A stretch of 64,000 bases of DNA, from positions 124,001 to 188,000 of the forward strand of contig NZ_QRGR01000011.1 of assembly GCF_003367245.1 (NCBI RefSeq), written 5' to 3'. A program made the position numbers and the translations under genes. This DNA is from Pontibacter diazotrophicus. Its GTDB lineage: Bacteria; Bacteroidota; Bacteroidia; Cytophagales; Hymenobacteraceae. The notes under the pieces were generated by a model that saw nothing but the letters and a program-made list of their open reading frames with translations, was not told where the DNA came from and made no database searches. Shown here piece by piece: positions 56,451 to 64,000 of the stretch (the stretch's first letter is position 1; each line of letters starts with the position of its first letter).

Positions 56451-56726
56451 TCATGGATTCTGCTGCAGCCATGCCTCGTAATCACTCCCGGAAAGGTGCC
56501 GCCGCATGTATTCTTTCAGTCCCTGCCCGTTTTGCTCTGCCACGAAGCGACGGAAATCCACCACACCCTTGGCCCCTTCAAAACCCTCTTTCCTGAAGTA
56601 GTTTCGCATCGGCTCATTGAGTGTGTTCAGCCATTCTTCAAAATGACTTAGCTCCGGGTCTGGCCCTGCCTGCCTATAGTAATCAGCGGCAACCTGGGCT
56701 ATGCGCAGGCTCTGGTTCTTTTTCAT
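56451..56726 (-). CDS. Conserved hypothetical small protein
   Basis: The 91-aa product starts MKKNQSLRIAQVAADYYRQA and has FEEWLNTLNEPMRNYFRKEG and EYMRRHLSGSDYEAWLQ. It is helical and charged, soluble, with no Cys. It reads as a single alpha-helical domain. No recognised family. It lies 35 bp downstream of the tatA gene on the same strand, so it may be co-transcribed with it. Confidence 0.7.
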   Translation of the reverse strand: MKKNQSLRIAQVAADYYRQAGPDPELSHFEEWLNTLNEPMRNYFRKEGFEGAKGVVDFRRFVAEQNGQGLKEYMRRHLSGSDYEAWLQQNP

Positions 56727-56761
56727 CTCTAAAGTTCATGGCGTGCTGGCAAGTGGGGGCT

Positions 56762-57019
56762 TTACACTATGGCTTCTTTTTGAGCTTCATCCCTGGCAAC
56801 CGGTCTCTGCGCTGCCGCCTTTTCGTCTTTACCCGGTTTCTCTATCTCGCTCTTGATTTCATTGGTGGCGTCCTTAAACTCACGGATGCCGCGGCCCAGG
56901 CCTTTTGCCAGCTCCGGAATGCGCTTGGCCCCGAAGAGCAGCAGGATGACAAACAGGATGAGGATGACCTCTGTGCCTCCCAGGCCCCCTATAAAAGCAA
57001 GAATGTTGGTGTTTTCCAT
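56762..57019 (-). CDS. tatA: Twin-arginine translocase subunit TatA/E
   Basis: The 85-aa protein has the TatA pattern: a short N-terminus, one membrane helix (about residues 15-31, [20 protein letters not shown]) with the FGxxxxP hinge, then the amphipathic helix [19 protein letters not shown] and a charged tail. TatA forms the pore of the Tat system that exports folded proteins. The ferritin-like gene 0.5 kb away, on the other strand, has a Tat signal. tatC is not in the window. Confidence 0.9.
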   Translation of the reverse strand: MENTNILAFIGGLGGTEVILILFVILLLFGAKRIPELAKGLGRGIREFKDATNEIKSEIEKPGKDEKAAAQRPVARDEAQKEAIV

Positions 57020-57496
57020 AGTCTTCTGTCTTGAAGTGATGCACTACTAACGGGAAAAGGAAAATAATGGATTTCCCGCCGGCCTATTTAGCCAAAGAGA
57101 AACGAGCCTGGCTGCTATTTTACCTTCTCACTACGGCGCCGGATTTCTTTTTCTCTAACTATTAATGAGTACTCACTCATTGATTGGGTGCATACACCCT
57201 GTATTATGATGCTACTCTCAAATATTCAGATGCACAAGCGTACGTAGTTCTGCGTACGTACTTTTAATATTACAAAAAGAATAAATATGCACCAATTAAC
57301 TGTGTTTCAACAGGGACTGCTGCTCGTCTTGAATATGCACGGCAAGTATCGTAAATATTTGATGTATAGATGATTGTAAAGCATGTTAATCAACTTTAGC
57401 AGAGTGGCAAAGAAAATCAGGATATATAACAGAAAAGGCAGCAGAGGAGAGAGAAAGATTTTAAAGTAGTATTTTTTTAATTTTATATGTGTTAGT
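57020..57496. other. Intergenic region between tatA and the ferritin-like genes
   Basis: A 477-bp gap between divergent transcription units. Besides the AATGAGT palindrome it contains GCGTACGTA and GCGTACGTAC (57239-57262), two close repeats that are also near-palindromic. The rest is A+T-rich and shows no gene. Confidence 0.5.
57164..57181. promoter_or_regulatory. TetR-like operator palindrome AATGAGT-N4-ACTCATT
   Basis: AATGAGT (57164-57170) and ACTCATT (57175-57181) form a palindrome with a 4-nt spacer. The spacing and the AATGAGT half-site resemble operators of TetR-family repressors. No TetR gene is in the window, so an outside regulator would be needed. It lies between tatA and the ferritin-like genes. 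Confidence 0.35.
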
Positions 57497-58213
57497 ATGA
57501 TAAAGTTTACCAGTTTTAAAGGAAAGGATTACAAGCCCGATGAAAGGCTTGGTAAGTCCCGCAGGTCTTTCCTGCAGTACAGCGGGGCCGCACTGGCCAC
57601 ATCCGCTATTTTACTCTCCGGCTGCGAGGTGCTGGAGGAATATATTCCACCGAAGAACCCCAACTCTCCCAAGAAAGTGAACCTGGGCAGCGGGGACATC
57701 GGCATCCTCAACTATGCCTATGCCCTGGAGCAGCTGGAGGCAGCCTTCTATACCAAGGTAGCGCTATTAGGCTTTTACATCGGTGCGAGTCCTGAGGAAA
57801 TAAGGGTGCTGGAGGATTTGCGACAGCACGAGGTGGCACACCGGGAGTTCTATGAGGCGGCGTTGGGCAAGAACGCCATTGGTAAGCTGGAGTTCGACTT
57901 CAGCATGGTTGACTTCAGAGACAGAAACAGTGTGCTGCAGACTGCCAAGACCTTCGAGGACCTGGGCGTGGCGGCTTATAACGGTGCTGGCCCTCTCCTT
58001 GAGAACCCCGATTTCCTGGTAGTGGCAGGTAAAATCGTGTCGGTGGAGGCGCGGCATGCAACTGCCATATACGACCTTATCGATCCTAGTGCGGCGTTTG
58101 TGGACTTCATTGATGATGGCCTGGAGCGGGCTTTCCTCCCTATGCAGGTGCTGCAGATGGCCGCCCCTTTCATTGTGACGGAGATTGACGCGAGTAATTT
58201 ACCAACAGCTTAA
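57497..58213 (+). CDS. Tat-exported ferritin-like protein (lipoprotein)
   Basis: The 238-aa protein begins with a twin-arginine signal, RR at residues 22-23 in SRRSFLQYSG. A hydrophobic helix and a lipobox Cys43 (ILLSGC) follow, so it is probably exported folded and lipidated. The mature domain is a ferritin-like four-helix bundle with iron-ligand candidates in YALEQLEAAFY, RQHEVAHREFYE, AKTFEDLGVAAYNG and VEARHA (E, H and E-x-x-H). This is the pattern of the desiccation-related PCC13-62 type. It may store or oxidise iron or handle peroxide; not proven. It is the first of two such genes, 15 bp apart. Confidence 0.88.
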   Translation: MIKFTSFKGKDYKPDERLGKSRRSFLQYSGAALATSAILLSGCEVLEEYIPPKNPNSPKKVNLGSGDIGILNYAYALEQLEAAFYTKVALLGFYIGASPEEIRVLEDLRQHEVAHREFYEAALGKNAIGKLEFDFSMVDFRDRNSVLQTAKTFEDLGVAAYNGAGPLLENPDFLVVAGKIVSVEARHATAIYDLIDPSAAFVDFIDDGLERAFLPMQVLQMAAPFIVTEIDASNLPTA

Positions 58214-58228
58214 CCGGAGGACACTATT

Positions 58229-59056
58229 ATGGAGTTTATAAAACTATTCAATTCTTTCAACACTGATAATAGGTCGGAAGAAGAAGTGGACACCTACATG
58301 TCCAGGAAAGAGGCTTTCAAGAAACTGGGAGGCCTGACTAAAAAAGTGGCACTTGCCTCTTTGCCGGTGGCGGCCTTCACCGTTATGCCTAAAATGGCTT
58401 TTGCCCGGGCGCATGATGTGATAGCCGTGCTGAAGTTCGCACTGACCCTGGAGCGGCTGGAGTATCAGTTCTATATAGAGGGTGTAAACTCAGGGATCAT
58501 CAGCAGCCAGCACCAGAACGTATTCATGGCCATCCGGGAGCACGAGCGTATCCATGTGGAGCTGCTGGAGGCGACTATCCAGTCGTTGGGCGGAAGCCTG
58601 GACGGTGTGCCGAGCATGTTCGATTATACCGCAGACGGCGTGTTCCCAAGTCCTTTCGGCAATTACCAGCTTTTCCTGGCCCTGTCGCAGGCGTTTGAGG
58701 ACACAGGCGTGAGAGCCTACAAAGGACAGGCCCCGAATCTGATGGAGAATGACGACTTGCTGAAAGTGGCGCTGCAGATTCACGCAGTTGAAGCTCGCCA
58801 TGCCTCACAGGTAAGGCGCATCCGCGGAAGAAAAGGCTGGATAACAGAAGAGGACTATGACGGCATTGATGGCTTTGGCTCGACCTTCATGATGGCCAGC
58901 AGCGCCGTGTACGCCGGTGAGAAAAACACGATGCATGTGGGTGTGGAAGTGACTGACGTGACAACGGTGCCGGTGATGGCAGTGAGGGAGGCATGGGATG
59001 AGCCGTTATCTATGCAGATGGTTGTAGACATTGTTACGCCCTTTATCGTGTCGTAA
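58229..59056 (+). CDS. Second ferritin-like protein, Sec/Tat-type signal
   Basis: The 275-aa protein has a signal with SRKEAFKKLG (RK rather than RR), a hydrophobic stretch and AFA at 57-59, perhaps a cleavage site. The mature domain is again ferritin-like: LKFALTLERLEYQFY, REHERIHVELLE, LSQAFEDTGVRAYKG and HAVEARHASQVRRIRG. It resembles the upstream gene in design, but the C-terminal part (GFGSTFMMASSAVYAG) is extra. The genes are 15 bp apart and surely one operon. Function as above, unproven. Confidence 0.88.
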   Translation: MEFIKLFNSFNTDNRSEEEVDTYMSRKEAFKKLGGLTKKVALASLPVAAFTVMPKMAFARAHDVIAVLKFALTLERLEYQFYIEGVNSGIISSQHQNVFMAIREHERIHVELLEATIQSLGGSLDGVPSMFDYTADGVFPSPFGNYQLFLALSQAFEDTGVRAYKGQAPNLMENDDLLKVALQIHAVEARHASQVRRIRGRKGWITEEDYDGIDGFGSTFMMASSAVYAGEKNTMHVGVEVTDVTTVPVMAVREAWDEPLSMQMVVDIVTPFIVS

Positions 59057-59101
59057 CGAACATGAAGGATTATCAACTTTTAATATTTAAAACAAAAACT
59101 T

Positions 59102-59824
59102 ATGAAGACGAATATGATACTGAATAAAGCGGCTACTCTGACCAAGGGCTTTGCTGCTGCGCTGCTGGGCACTTTCTTCCTAACCAGTTGCGACCAACTC
59201 GGTGACCTGGATGGCGTGATACCCGGAGGCGGCTCTGGCGGCGGCGGCAACAGCCAGATGAAGATGTACAAGGTGCAGCTTAACCCGCTCAACAACTCGG
59301 GTGTGACAGGCACTGCGACGGTGATGATGAATGAAGACGGAGAGTTCGAGGTGATTACGGATGTGATGGGGCTGGCACCTAGCATGGTGCACCCGCAGCA
59401 CATTCACGGTTTTGTGATGGAGAACATGGCGGATAAAGATGCTATGTGCCCGCCACCAAGTGCAGCGGGCGCCGACGGGCTGCTCACGCTGGAGGACGGC
59501 CTGCCTTTTTACGGCCCTGTGCTCATACCGCTGGATGACAAACTGGTGCCACTGACCGCTGACAACTTCCCTATTGCCACCTCTGCCGGTACCATCAGCT
59601 ATGGAGGGAAGGTAATGACGAGCTCGCTTGTTTCTGCCTTCGACGCGATGCACAATGGTACGCAGACAGAGAAGGACCTGGAGCTTGACAAGCGTGTTAT
59701 CGTAATTCATGGTGCTTATGTATATTACGATAAAGTTGTACCTGCCGATAGTAGAGAAGCTAAGTGGGCAGAGTACCAGCCAACGCTTCCGGTAGCCTGT
59801 GGAGAGCTGGTAGAGATGAAGTAA
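59102..59824 (+). CDS. CHRD-like lipoprotein
   Basis: The 240-aa protein has a lipoprotein signal ending at Cys30 (FLTSC), followed by a Gly-rich linker (GGGSGGGG). The domain has KMYKVQLNPLNNSGVTGTAT, VITDVMGLAPSMVHPQHIHG and, later, KRVIVIHGAY. The H-x-H-G block with the surrounding beta sheet resembles CHRD and Cu/Zn-superoxide-dismutase-like domains, and may bind metal. It is the third gene of the ferritin-like operon, 45 bp after it. A role in extracytoplasmic oxidative stress is inference. Confidence 0.78.
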   Translation: MKTNMILNKAATLTKGFAAALLGTFFLTSCDQLGDLDGVIPGGGSGGGGNSQMKMYKVQLNPLNNSGVTGTATVMMNEDGEFEVITDVMGLAPSMVHPQHIHGFVMENMADKDAMCPPPSAAGADGLLTLEDGLPFYGPVLIPLDDKLVPLTADNFPIATSAGTISYGGKVMTSSLVSAFDAMHNGTQTEKDLELDKRVIVIHGAYVYYDKVVPADSREAKWAEYQPTLPVACGELVEMK

Positions 59825-59850
59825 AACTTGCACGGACCAATTAATTTAAG

Positions 59851-59891
59851 ATAAAAGGAGCGCCCATACCAAGTATGGGCGCTCCTTTTAT
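59851..59891 (+). terminator. Terminator of the ferritin-CHRD operon
   Basis: Arms 59851-59869 and 59873-59891 are perfect complements over 19 bp with a 3-nt loop. The stem ends CTCCTTTTAT. Strong terminator, 27 bp past the stop. Confidence 0.88.
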
Positions 59892-60168
59892 ACCTGTAGC
59901 ATACGTCAGGCACGATGGCCACAGCATTTCTCCTCCTCTGGGATGGCCGTCTGTAAAGGTGGTGAAATGATGATACGCTGAATGTATGTACCTCTTAAGT
60001 CTACGAGACTGCATGTATTTCGCTTCGCAGAGGGGGCTTGCCTGAAGGAGGGTGACTGCAGGCCGCAGGAACAGGCAGCGGAGGGGAAGCAGGTTATAGC
60101 TAGCTTGCTGCTCAAACTTGTATTAAAATACGTGGGAATTTCGAGATTTTAAAAAAACGACTAGAACG

Positions 60169-60951
60169 CTATACCACTCCTGATTTAACAGCAAAGGAAA
60201 TCAGTGCCGGAGTGCTTCTGCAACCGGTTTTGTGCAGCATGTTCTTGCGGTGCGTCTGCACCGTATTTTTGCTTATAAAGAGCTTATCGCCTATTTCCTC
60301 GCTGTTGTAGCCCTGGACGAGTAAAAGTAGTACATCTCTTTCCCTTGCGGAAAGTAAAGAGTGAGCGGGAAACTGGACTTTCTCAACTGTGACGTCGATG
60401 TAGGAAGGCTCCCCATTAAGCCCAATGAATGAGAGCACGGGAGCACCTTCCTGCTTGAGATGAGAAATGTCCGTGTGGATGCCAAGGGTGCGCAAAACAT
60501 GCCCCTGCTCATCAAACTGTATGGTCACCACCTGCTGCAGAATCCGGATATAGTCGCCGTTCTTCTTCCTGATGCGGTAGTCATAGCGGACTTTGTAGTT
60601 CGGGATTTGTTCTAAAGTCAACCCGGAGAAGAACTCTCCCACTTTTTTCTCACAAGACAGAAACCAAAGCTGATCTTCGGGATGTATGCTACTCAGTATA
60701 AAAGCAACGTCTACTTCATCAGGCTCATATCCTAGCACTGAACTCACCTCTGCGCTTATCAGATCGAAGGCAAAGGCTCTCACGTTGAGAATAAAATAAT
60801 AGTACTCCCCTACCTGAAAGAAGGAAAGAAGCCTTTTATGCAGCTCAAGCTCAAACCTAGAGTCCTCTGCAGTAAGAGCTTTTCCATCCTCATTCCGCTC
60901 TGAGATGAATTTCCAGATTCTTTGCGCCTGTTCATGTATAACTGGTTTCAT
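60169..60951 (-). CDS. PAS-LuxR transcriptional regulator
   Basis: The 260-aa protein has a PAS fold (about residues 45-165, with SSVLGYEPDEVDV, SSIHPEDQLWF and the PAC-like YRIRKKNGDYIRIL). A C-terminal LuxR-type helix-turn-helix (about 197-255) follows, with LSARERDVLLLLVQGYNSEE, IGDKLFISKNTVQTHRKN and the last helix. There is no receiver domain, so the PAS domain itself senses the signal. It points away from the ferritin operon (convergent), so regulation of that operon is possible but not indicated by position. Confidence 0.92.
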   Translation of the reverse strand: MKPVIHEQAQRIWKFISERNEDGKALTAEDSRFELELHKRLLSFFQVGEYYYFILNVRAFAFDLISAEVSSVLGYEPDEVDVAFILSSIHPEDQLWFLSCEKKVGEFFSGLTLEQIPNYKVRYDYRIRKKNGDYIRILQQVVTIQFDEQGHVLRTLGIHTDISHLKQEGAPVLSFIGLNGEPSYIDVTVEKVQFPAHSLLSARERDVLLLLVQGYNSEEIGDKLFISKNTVQTHRKNMLHKTGCRSTPALISFAVKSGVV

Positions 60952-61228
60952 TGTCCTTTGCTTTTATGTGCAAGCCCCGTTTCTTTAGTGGTTGCACACT
61001 ATAAGTGCATCTACTATTAGTAGCGGTTAGAAAGTTGACAAAAAGCATATACGTTCATTCTGAAAATGAGGCTCTTGTTGAAAGCCTAATCTTCTAGCTC
61101 TTGCCCATAAGAAGCCACTAAAGAGACCTGCTCTTAGCTATTGGCAGGATAAAGAACCCTGCGCAGGAAGTGTTCCTGCAAACTTGGAATTTTTGAGATG
61201 GAAGGTGGAGGTTAGCTTGCTTTGACTC

Positions 61229-61560
61229 GTCCTGAAAAGTTGACAGTTTACATTGTTAATCCTATACCAGGTTGACAGCTGTTTCTTAATCCTGCCAGCC
61301 CTTTGCACCTTATACTGTCACCATAGGTAAGGGGTTCAGGCAACGACAAGCGTTCTTGGCCTCTACCTTACTGCATGGGCACCTCCTTTCCCTTCTTGGC
61401 AGCATAATAGTTTTTCCAGTGTCTCTTCAGCTCGCCGATCCTGCCGTGCGCCTCCACAGGCGTGAGCATGTCCACTATCGGCACGTGTGCTTGTGGCATG
61501 ACCTCATGGGGAAAAGGTGCAAGTGCCGCCGTGGTATAGAGAGACTGCCCTGCCCAATGC
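61229..61560 (-). mobile_element. Remnant of an IS3-family insertion sequence (3' end)
   Basis: On the minus strand the frame ending at TAA 61368-61370 reads MLTPVEAHGRIGELKRHWK and NYYAAKKGKEV. This matches the C-terminus of IS3-family OrfB transposases (xxLTPxxAHxxxGxLKRxWKN). Near 61229-61250 lies CCTGAAAAGTTGACAG, which resembles IS3-type terminal inverted repeats. The DDE catalytic region is absent. It is a decayed, 5'-deleted copy. Confidence 0.65.
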
Positions 61561-61600
61561 AGGTGGCTTACCCCCTGCCGGGCACTGCATCGAACAGCAA

Positions 61601-61906
61601 TCAGTATTTAATGAAGGGCATGCTTTCGTCAGAGAGTGCATTGTCATCTGCACCACCAACAAAGTAGCCGCCAACAAATATTCCGGCCCCGGCGTTTACG
61701 GCATTTGCTCCTGACTTATAAGCCACCATACTACCGTCTATGGTAGAAAAGCTTAGCATGTCGTCCTCAAAGCCAGTGTCCGCCTTCGGGGAAGAAGAGA
61801 CCATGGTAAAGATTCTTCCAAGGTTTTTCAGAACCTTGTTGTCTATAACGTTTGGGCGATAAGAAGTAGCTGCAATACTCATGTGGCTATCAGTTTCAGG
61901 TTTCAC
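61601..61906 (-). CDS. Hypothetical small protein with Gly-rich tail
   Basis: The 101-aa frame (or from the second Met, 61882) has a polar N-half with YRPNVIDNKVLKNLGRIF and a C-terminal Ala/Gly stretch SGANAVNAGAGIFVGGYFVG followed by GADDNALSDES. The composition suggests a small secreted or self-associating peptide, perhaps a bacteriocin-like one, but no leader or processing gene is near. It borders the IS3 remnant. I do not recognise a family; its reality as a gene is uncertain. Confidence 0.45.
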   Translation of the reverse strand: MKPETDSHMSIAATSYRPNVIDNKVLKNLGRIFTMVSSSPKADTGFEDDMLSFSTIDGSMVAYKSGANAVNAGAGIFVGGYFVGGADDNALSDESMPFIKY

Positions 61907-62299
61907 ATATTCAATGTTACATAACTATTCTGTACAGCAACAGGAAACAAATATGCGTGGAGTAACACAAATCCTGGGCCAACAGCAACAGCTGCCAGAG
62001 AAGTAGTTTTGCATTGATTTTTGTCTGGATAAAACTTTAAGCTGATACCAGAGGCGTATTCATATTATTTATTATATATACATATTATATAATATATACT
62101 AACTGCTATATGAAGTAACATTTTGGCACCCGCTTTCTGGCAGCAGGTAAAAGAAAATATTTTGCTTTTTTACCTCATAACTATACCGCGTAAAAGCGAA
62201 CAGGCCTATAAAATAAAAAAATTCACTTTTCAGCACCTCCTGAAGTATTGTTTCAGTATATAACTTTACATATATTAGTGTCTTCTAATATTAAAAGAA
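61907..62299. other. Very A+T-rich intergenic region
   Basis: About 390 bp with runs such as TATTATATATACATATTATATAA (near 62068-62098) and no gene. It should contain the promoter of the 136-aa gene. No hairpin with a clear loop was found. Confidence 0.4.
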
Positions 62300-62710
62300 G
62301 TGATTCTATACGAAAACGGCTTTATCAGGCTAGAATACGACGCCTCCACTGATTTGCTCTATGTAGATGGCCCCGATGTTCAGGAGTATGCCCTGCTGCG
62401 GGTTTATGAAGCATCCAATATTATTGTGGGAGCCATAGGTAAGTACAATATAAAAAGGCTCCTGATAGACTCCAGTGAGACGATTGTTGACATCAGCCAC
62501 GAAGACTACAAGGTCGTGATGAACCAGTTTACCCGCGACCTGATGAAAACCTCCCTGCAAAAGGTTGTCCGGGTTGCCACCAGCGATGCCGCCAGGGAGA
62601 GCGGGGTGGAGAAATACGTGAAGCAGGTGAGCCAAAGTGCCAAGCCTTCGCTTGCGTTTCAGAACTTTACCAGCAGAGCCGCCGCCATTGCCTGGCTAAG
62701 GGCGGAATAG
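62300..62710 (+). CDS. Hypothetical cytoplasmic protein (STAS-like pattern)
   Basis: The 136-aa protein starts at GTG 62300 and reads ILYENGFIRLEYDASTDLLY. It has NIKRLLIDSSETIVDISHED and ends with SRAAAIAWLRAE. The alternation of strands and helices (LLIDSS in the core) resembles the STAS/SpoIIAA fold, a frequent pattern in this lineage for anti-anti-sigma or unknown proteins. No catalytic motif. The gene stands alone. Confidence 0.7.
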   Translation: MILYENGFIRLEYDASTDLLYVDGPDVQEYALLRVYEASNIIVGAIGKYNIKRLLIDSSETIVDISHEDYKVVMNQFTRDLMKTSLQKVVRVATSDAARESGVEKYVKQVSQSAKPSLAFQNFTSRAAAIAWLRAE

Positions 62711-63328
62711 CCCGGCACCGTTGCCTTTACCGTTGTTCTTTCCGGATGGTATGTTCAATTAACGGCCCATTGATTACAGGAAATAGTGAGGTGGCAACTA
62801 CTTGAGTTGAGAAAGGAAAAAATATCATTTTAACACCCATCATAACAGGCTGTCAGAAAACACAAAAACAGCAATTATCCTTTTCAAACATATGCAGGCA
62901 GCTTCTGACAAAGACTGTATGTTTGCCGACAGCTTCTGCTCTACAGTCGGTCCTGGTGAACATAACCTTCGCTATGAGCCGCTATTCTGCCTTATATCTA
63001 CCCTCTTTAAAAGCTATGGAAGGAAGTCTACCCTTATCTGGACCCTCTCCTCCCCCACCGGCGTCAGGAGCGTGACCTCTACCTTATCGCTTTTCTTATA
63101 GTGCCTGGCGATGCCCATGATGCTACCTAAGGAAGGCGATTTTCATGTTCAACTGGTTCTCAAAACACATACAGGTCAAAACCTTTATCCCCCTCTCTAC
63201 TCTTTTTATGCAAGTTCCTGTACAATGGGAAACAAAGAAAGTCGTGAATTCCTGTTTTGAGAATTCTTTCTACCGGCATTTGCTTATCTTCGGACACTCG
63301 TTATGTTATGCTCCCTATTTCGTCAATA
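62711..63328. other. Intergenic region upstream of the PAS sensor gene
   Basis: About 600 bp without a clear gene. A minus-strand stretch at 63014-63142 (43 codons, GSIMGIARHYKKSDKVEV then TLLTPVGEERVQIRVDFLP) looks coding-like and may be a fragment of a dead gene, but I cannot place it. Two plus-strand ORFs here have no likeness to anything. Confidence 0.35.
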
Positions 63329-64000
63329 ATGCATCAGGACTCTACGCTGGATTATCAAGCTATTTTCAATACCCTACCAGGTAACTTCCTGGTGCTGCAA
63401 CCAAACCCACCTCTTTTTACTATTCTGGCTATCAGTGACAGTCTGCTGCAAATCACGAACCAGGAGAGGCACAACGTAGTAGGCAAGAGTGTCTTTGAAG
63501 CATACCCCGAGAACCCTGATGATAGTACATCTTCCGGGCCATCCAGGATGAGAGATTACCTACAGAAAACCCTTCAGGAAAAAAAGATAGATCAGGTGCC
63601 GCTCGTTCGATATGACGTGCCCAACACAGAAAGTGCTTTTGAAGCACGGTACTGGTCGGCCGACAGTAGGCCTGTTTTAGATGCAGCAGGCAATGTTGCC
63701 TACATTCTGCACACCGCGATTGATATTACCCAGCAGGTAACGGCGCAAAAACAGCTGGAAGACCAGAAAGGATATCTGCAAAGTGCCGTTGATATTGCAG
63801 ACCTGGGCACTTTCAAAGTGGATATAGCTAATGACACTGGAACTTACTCTGAGGCAGCAAGGGAATGGTTCGACTTTGACAGCCTCCGTAAACCCATGGC
63901 TGATATCTTCAGCAAGTTACACCCCGAAGATGCTGAAAGAGTAACGAAAGTTATTGCGGACTCACTCCAATCAGAAGAAAGGGGCAGGCATGATATTACC
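63329..64000 (+). CDS. PAS-domain sensor protein, N-terminal part (cut by window edge)
   Basis: The frame from ATG 63329 (or ATG 63308, seven codons earlier, same frame) is open to the window end, 224 codons. It opens MHQDSTLDYQAIFNTLPGNF and has a first PAS domain (LFTILAISDSLLQITNQERH, GKSVFEAYPENP, then AYILHTAIDITQQV at its end). After a helical linker (LEDQKGYLQSAVDIADLG) a second PAS begins. Such proteins are usually hybrid or plain histidine kinases. The output part lies outside the window. Confidence 0.85.
   Translation, partial: MHQDSTLDYQAIFNTLPGNFLVLQPNPPLFTILAISDSLLQITNQERHNVVGKSVFEAYPENPDDSTSSGPSRMRDYLQKTLQEKKIDQVPLVRYDVPNTESAFEARYWSADSRPVLDAAGNVAYILHTAIDITQQVTAQKQLEDQKGYLQSAVDIADLGTFKVDIANDTGTYSEAAREWFDFDSLRKPMADIFSKLHPEDAERVTKVIADSLQSEERGRHDIT

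Noticed and set aside
63014-63142. 43-codon minus-strand frame (GSIMGIARHYKKSDK...)
   Set aside because: It looks coding-like but is short, lacks a clear start, and I cannot match it to a family; listed only in the intergenic entry.
63145-63384. 79-aa plus-strand ORF overlapping the start of the PAS sensor gene
   Set aside because: Overlaps the better-supported PAS frame and has no recognisable domain.

Overview
The window looks like a chromosomal segment of a Bacteroidota bacterium, most likely Hymenobacteraceae (Pontibacter-like). The evidence is a SusC/SusD pair, a type-A gyrB, Tat and lipoprotein signals with little Shine-Dalgarno use, and many PAS-type hybrid signalling genes. The placement is inferred from gene content; no rRNA marker is present. 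I saw no tRNA, rRNA or CRISPR array.

Left part (1-9.4 kb). The 5' end of ppk1 is cut by the window edge. It is followed by the complete proline pathway proC-proB-proA (all minus strand), then small membrane or unknown proteins, a VKOR-like protein that lacks the loop cysteines, and an SDR dehydrogenase. A frameshifted YdcZ/DUF606 transporter remnant lies upstream of proC.

Mannan locus (9.4-23.7 kb). This is a coherent beta-mannan utilisation region: a SASA-type acetylesterase, SusD, SusC, a cellobiose/mannobiose 2-epimerase, a GH130 mannosylglucose phosphorylase, an SSS symporter and a GH26 lipoprotein mannanase. A divergent AraC-type regulator sits at its edge. The implied route is mannan to mannobiose, import, epimerisation to mannosylglucose, then phosphorolysis to mannose-1-phosphate and glucose.

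Middle (23.9-46.2 kb). Housekeeping and stress genes are mixed here: a methyltransferase, an MDR oxidoreductase, gyrB, a SIMPL lipoprotein, DUF486, DUF2267, GNAT, a coiled-coil lipoprotein/SCO/cytochrome c operon, nudC, a cupin and CsbD. A signal-transduction island follows (two PAS histidine kinases, two stand-alone receivers and a GAF protein). After it come DUF2255, an SMP-30-like lipoprotein and a class A PBP-like protein.

Accessory region (46.9-57 kb). This stretch is rich in decay and lineage-specific genes: an alpha/beta-hydrolase remnant, an AT-rich FtsX/MacB permease, a 5'-truncated MDR gene, a truncated nucleotidyltransferase next to an intact RlaP-type one, and a frameshifted zinc-ribbon gene. 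In its midst is a two-gene cassette, a 55-aa signal-bearing peptide ending in CPACGMG and a DUF692/MNIO enzyme. I read this as a RiPP (ribosomally made, post-translationally modified peptide) locus, and it is the most interesting system in the window.

Right end (57-64 kb). A TatA gene precedes two Tat-type ferritin-like proteins and a CHRD-like lipoprotein. Next come a PAS-LuxR regulator, an IS3-family remnant, two small unknown proteins and the start of another PAS sensor. Many intergenic gaps carry long, near-perfect hairpins, some clearly terminators and some composite REP-like elements.
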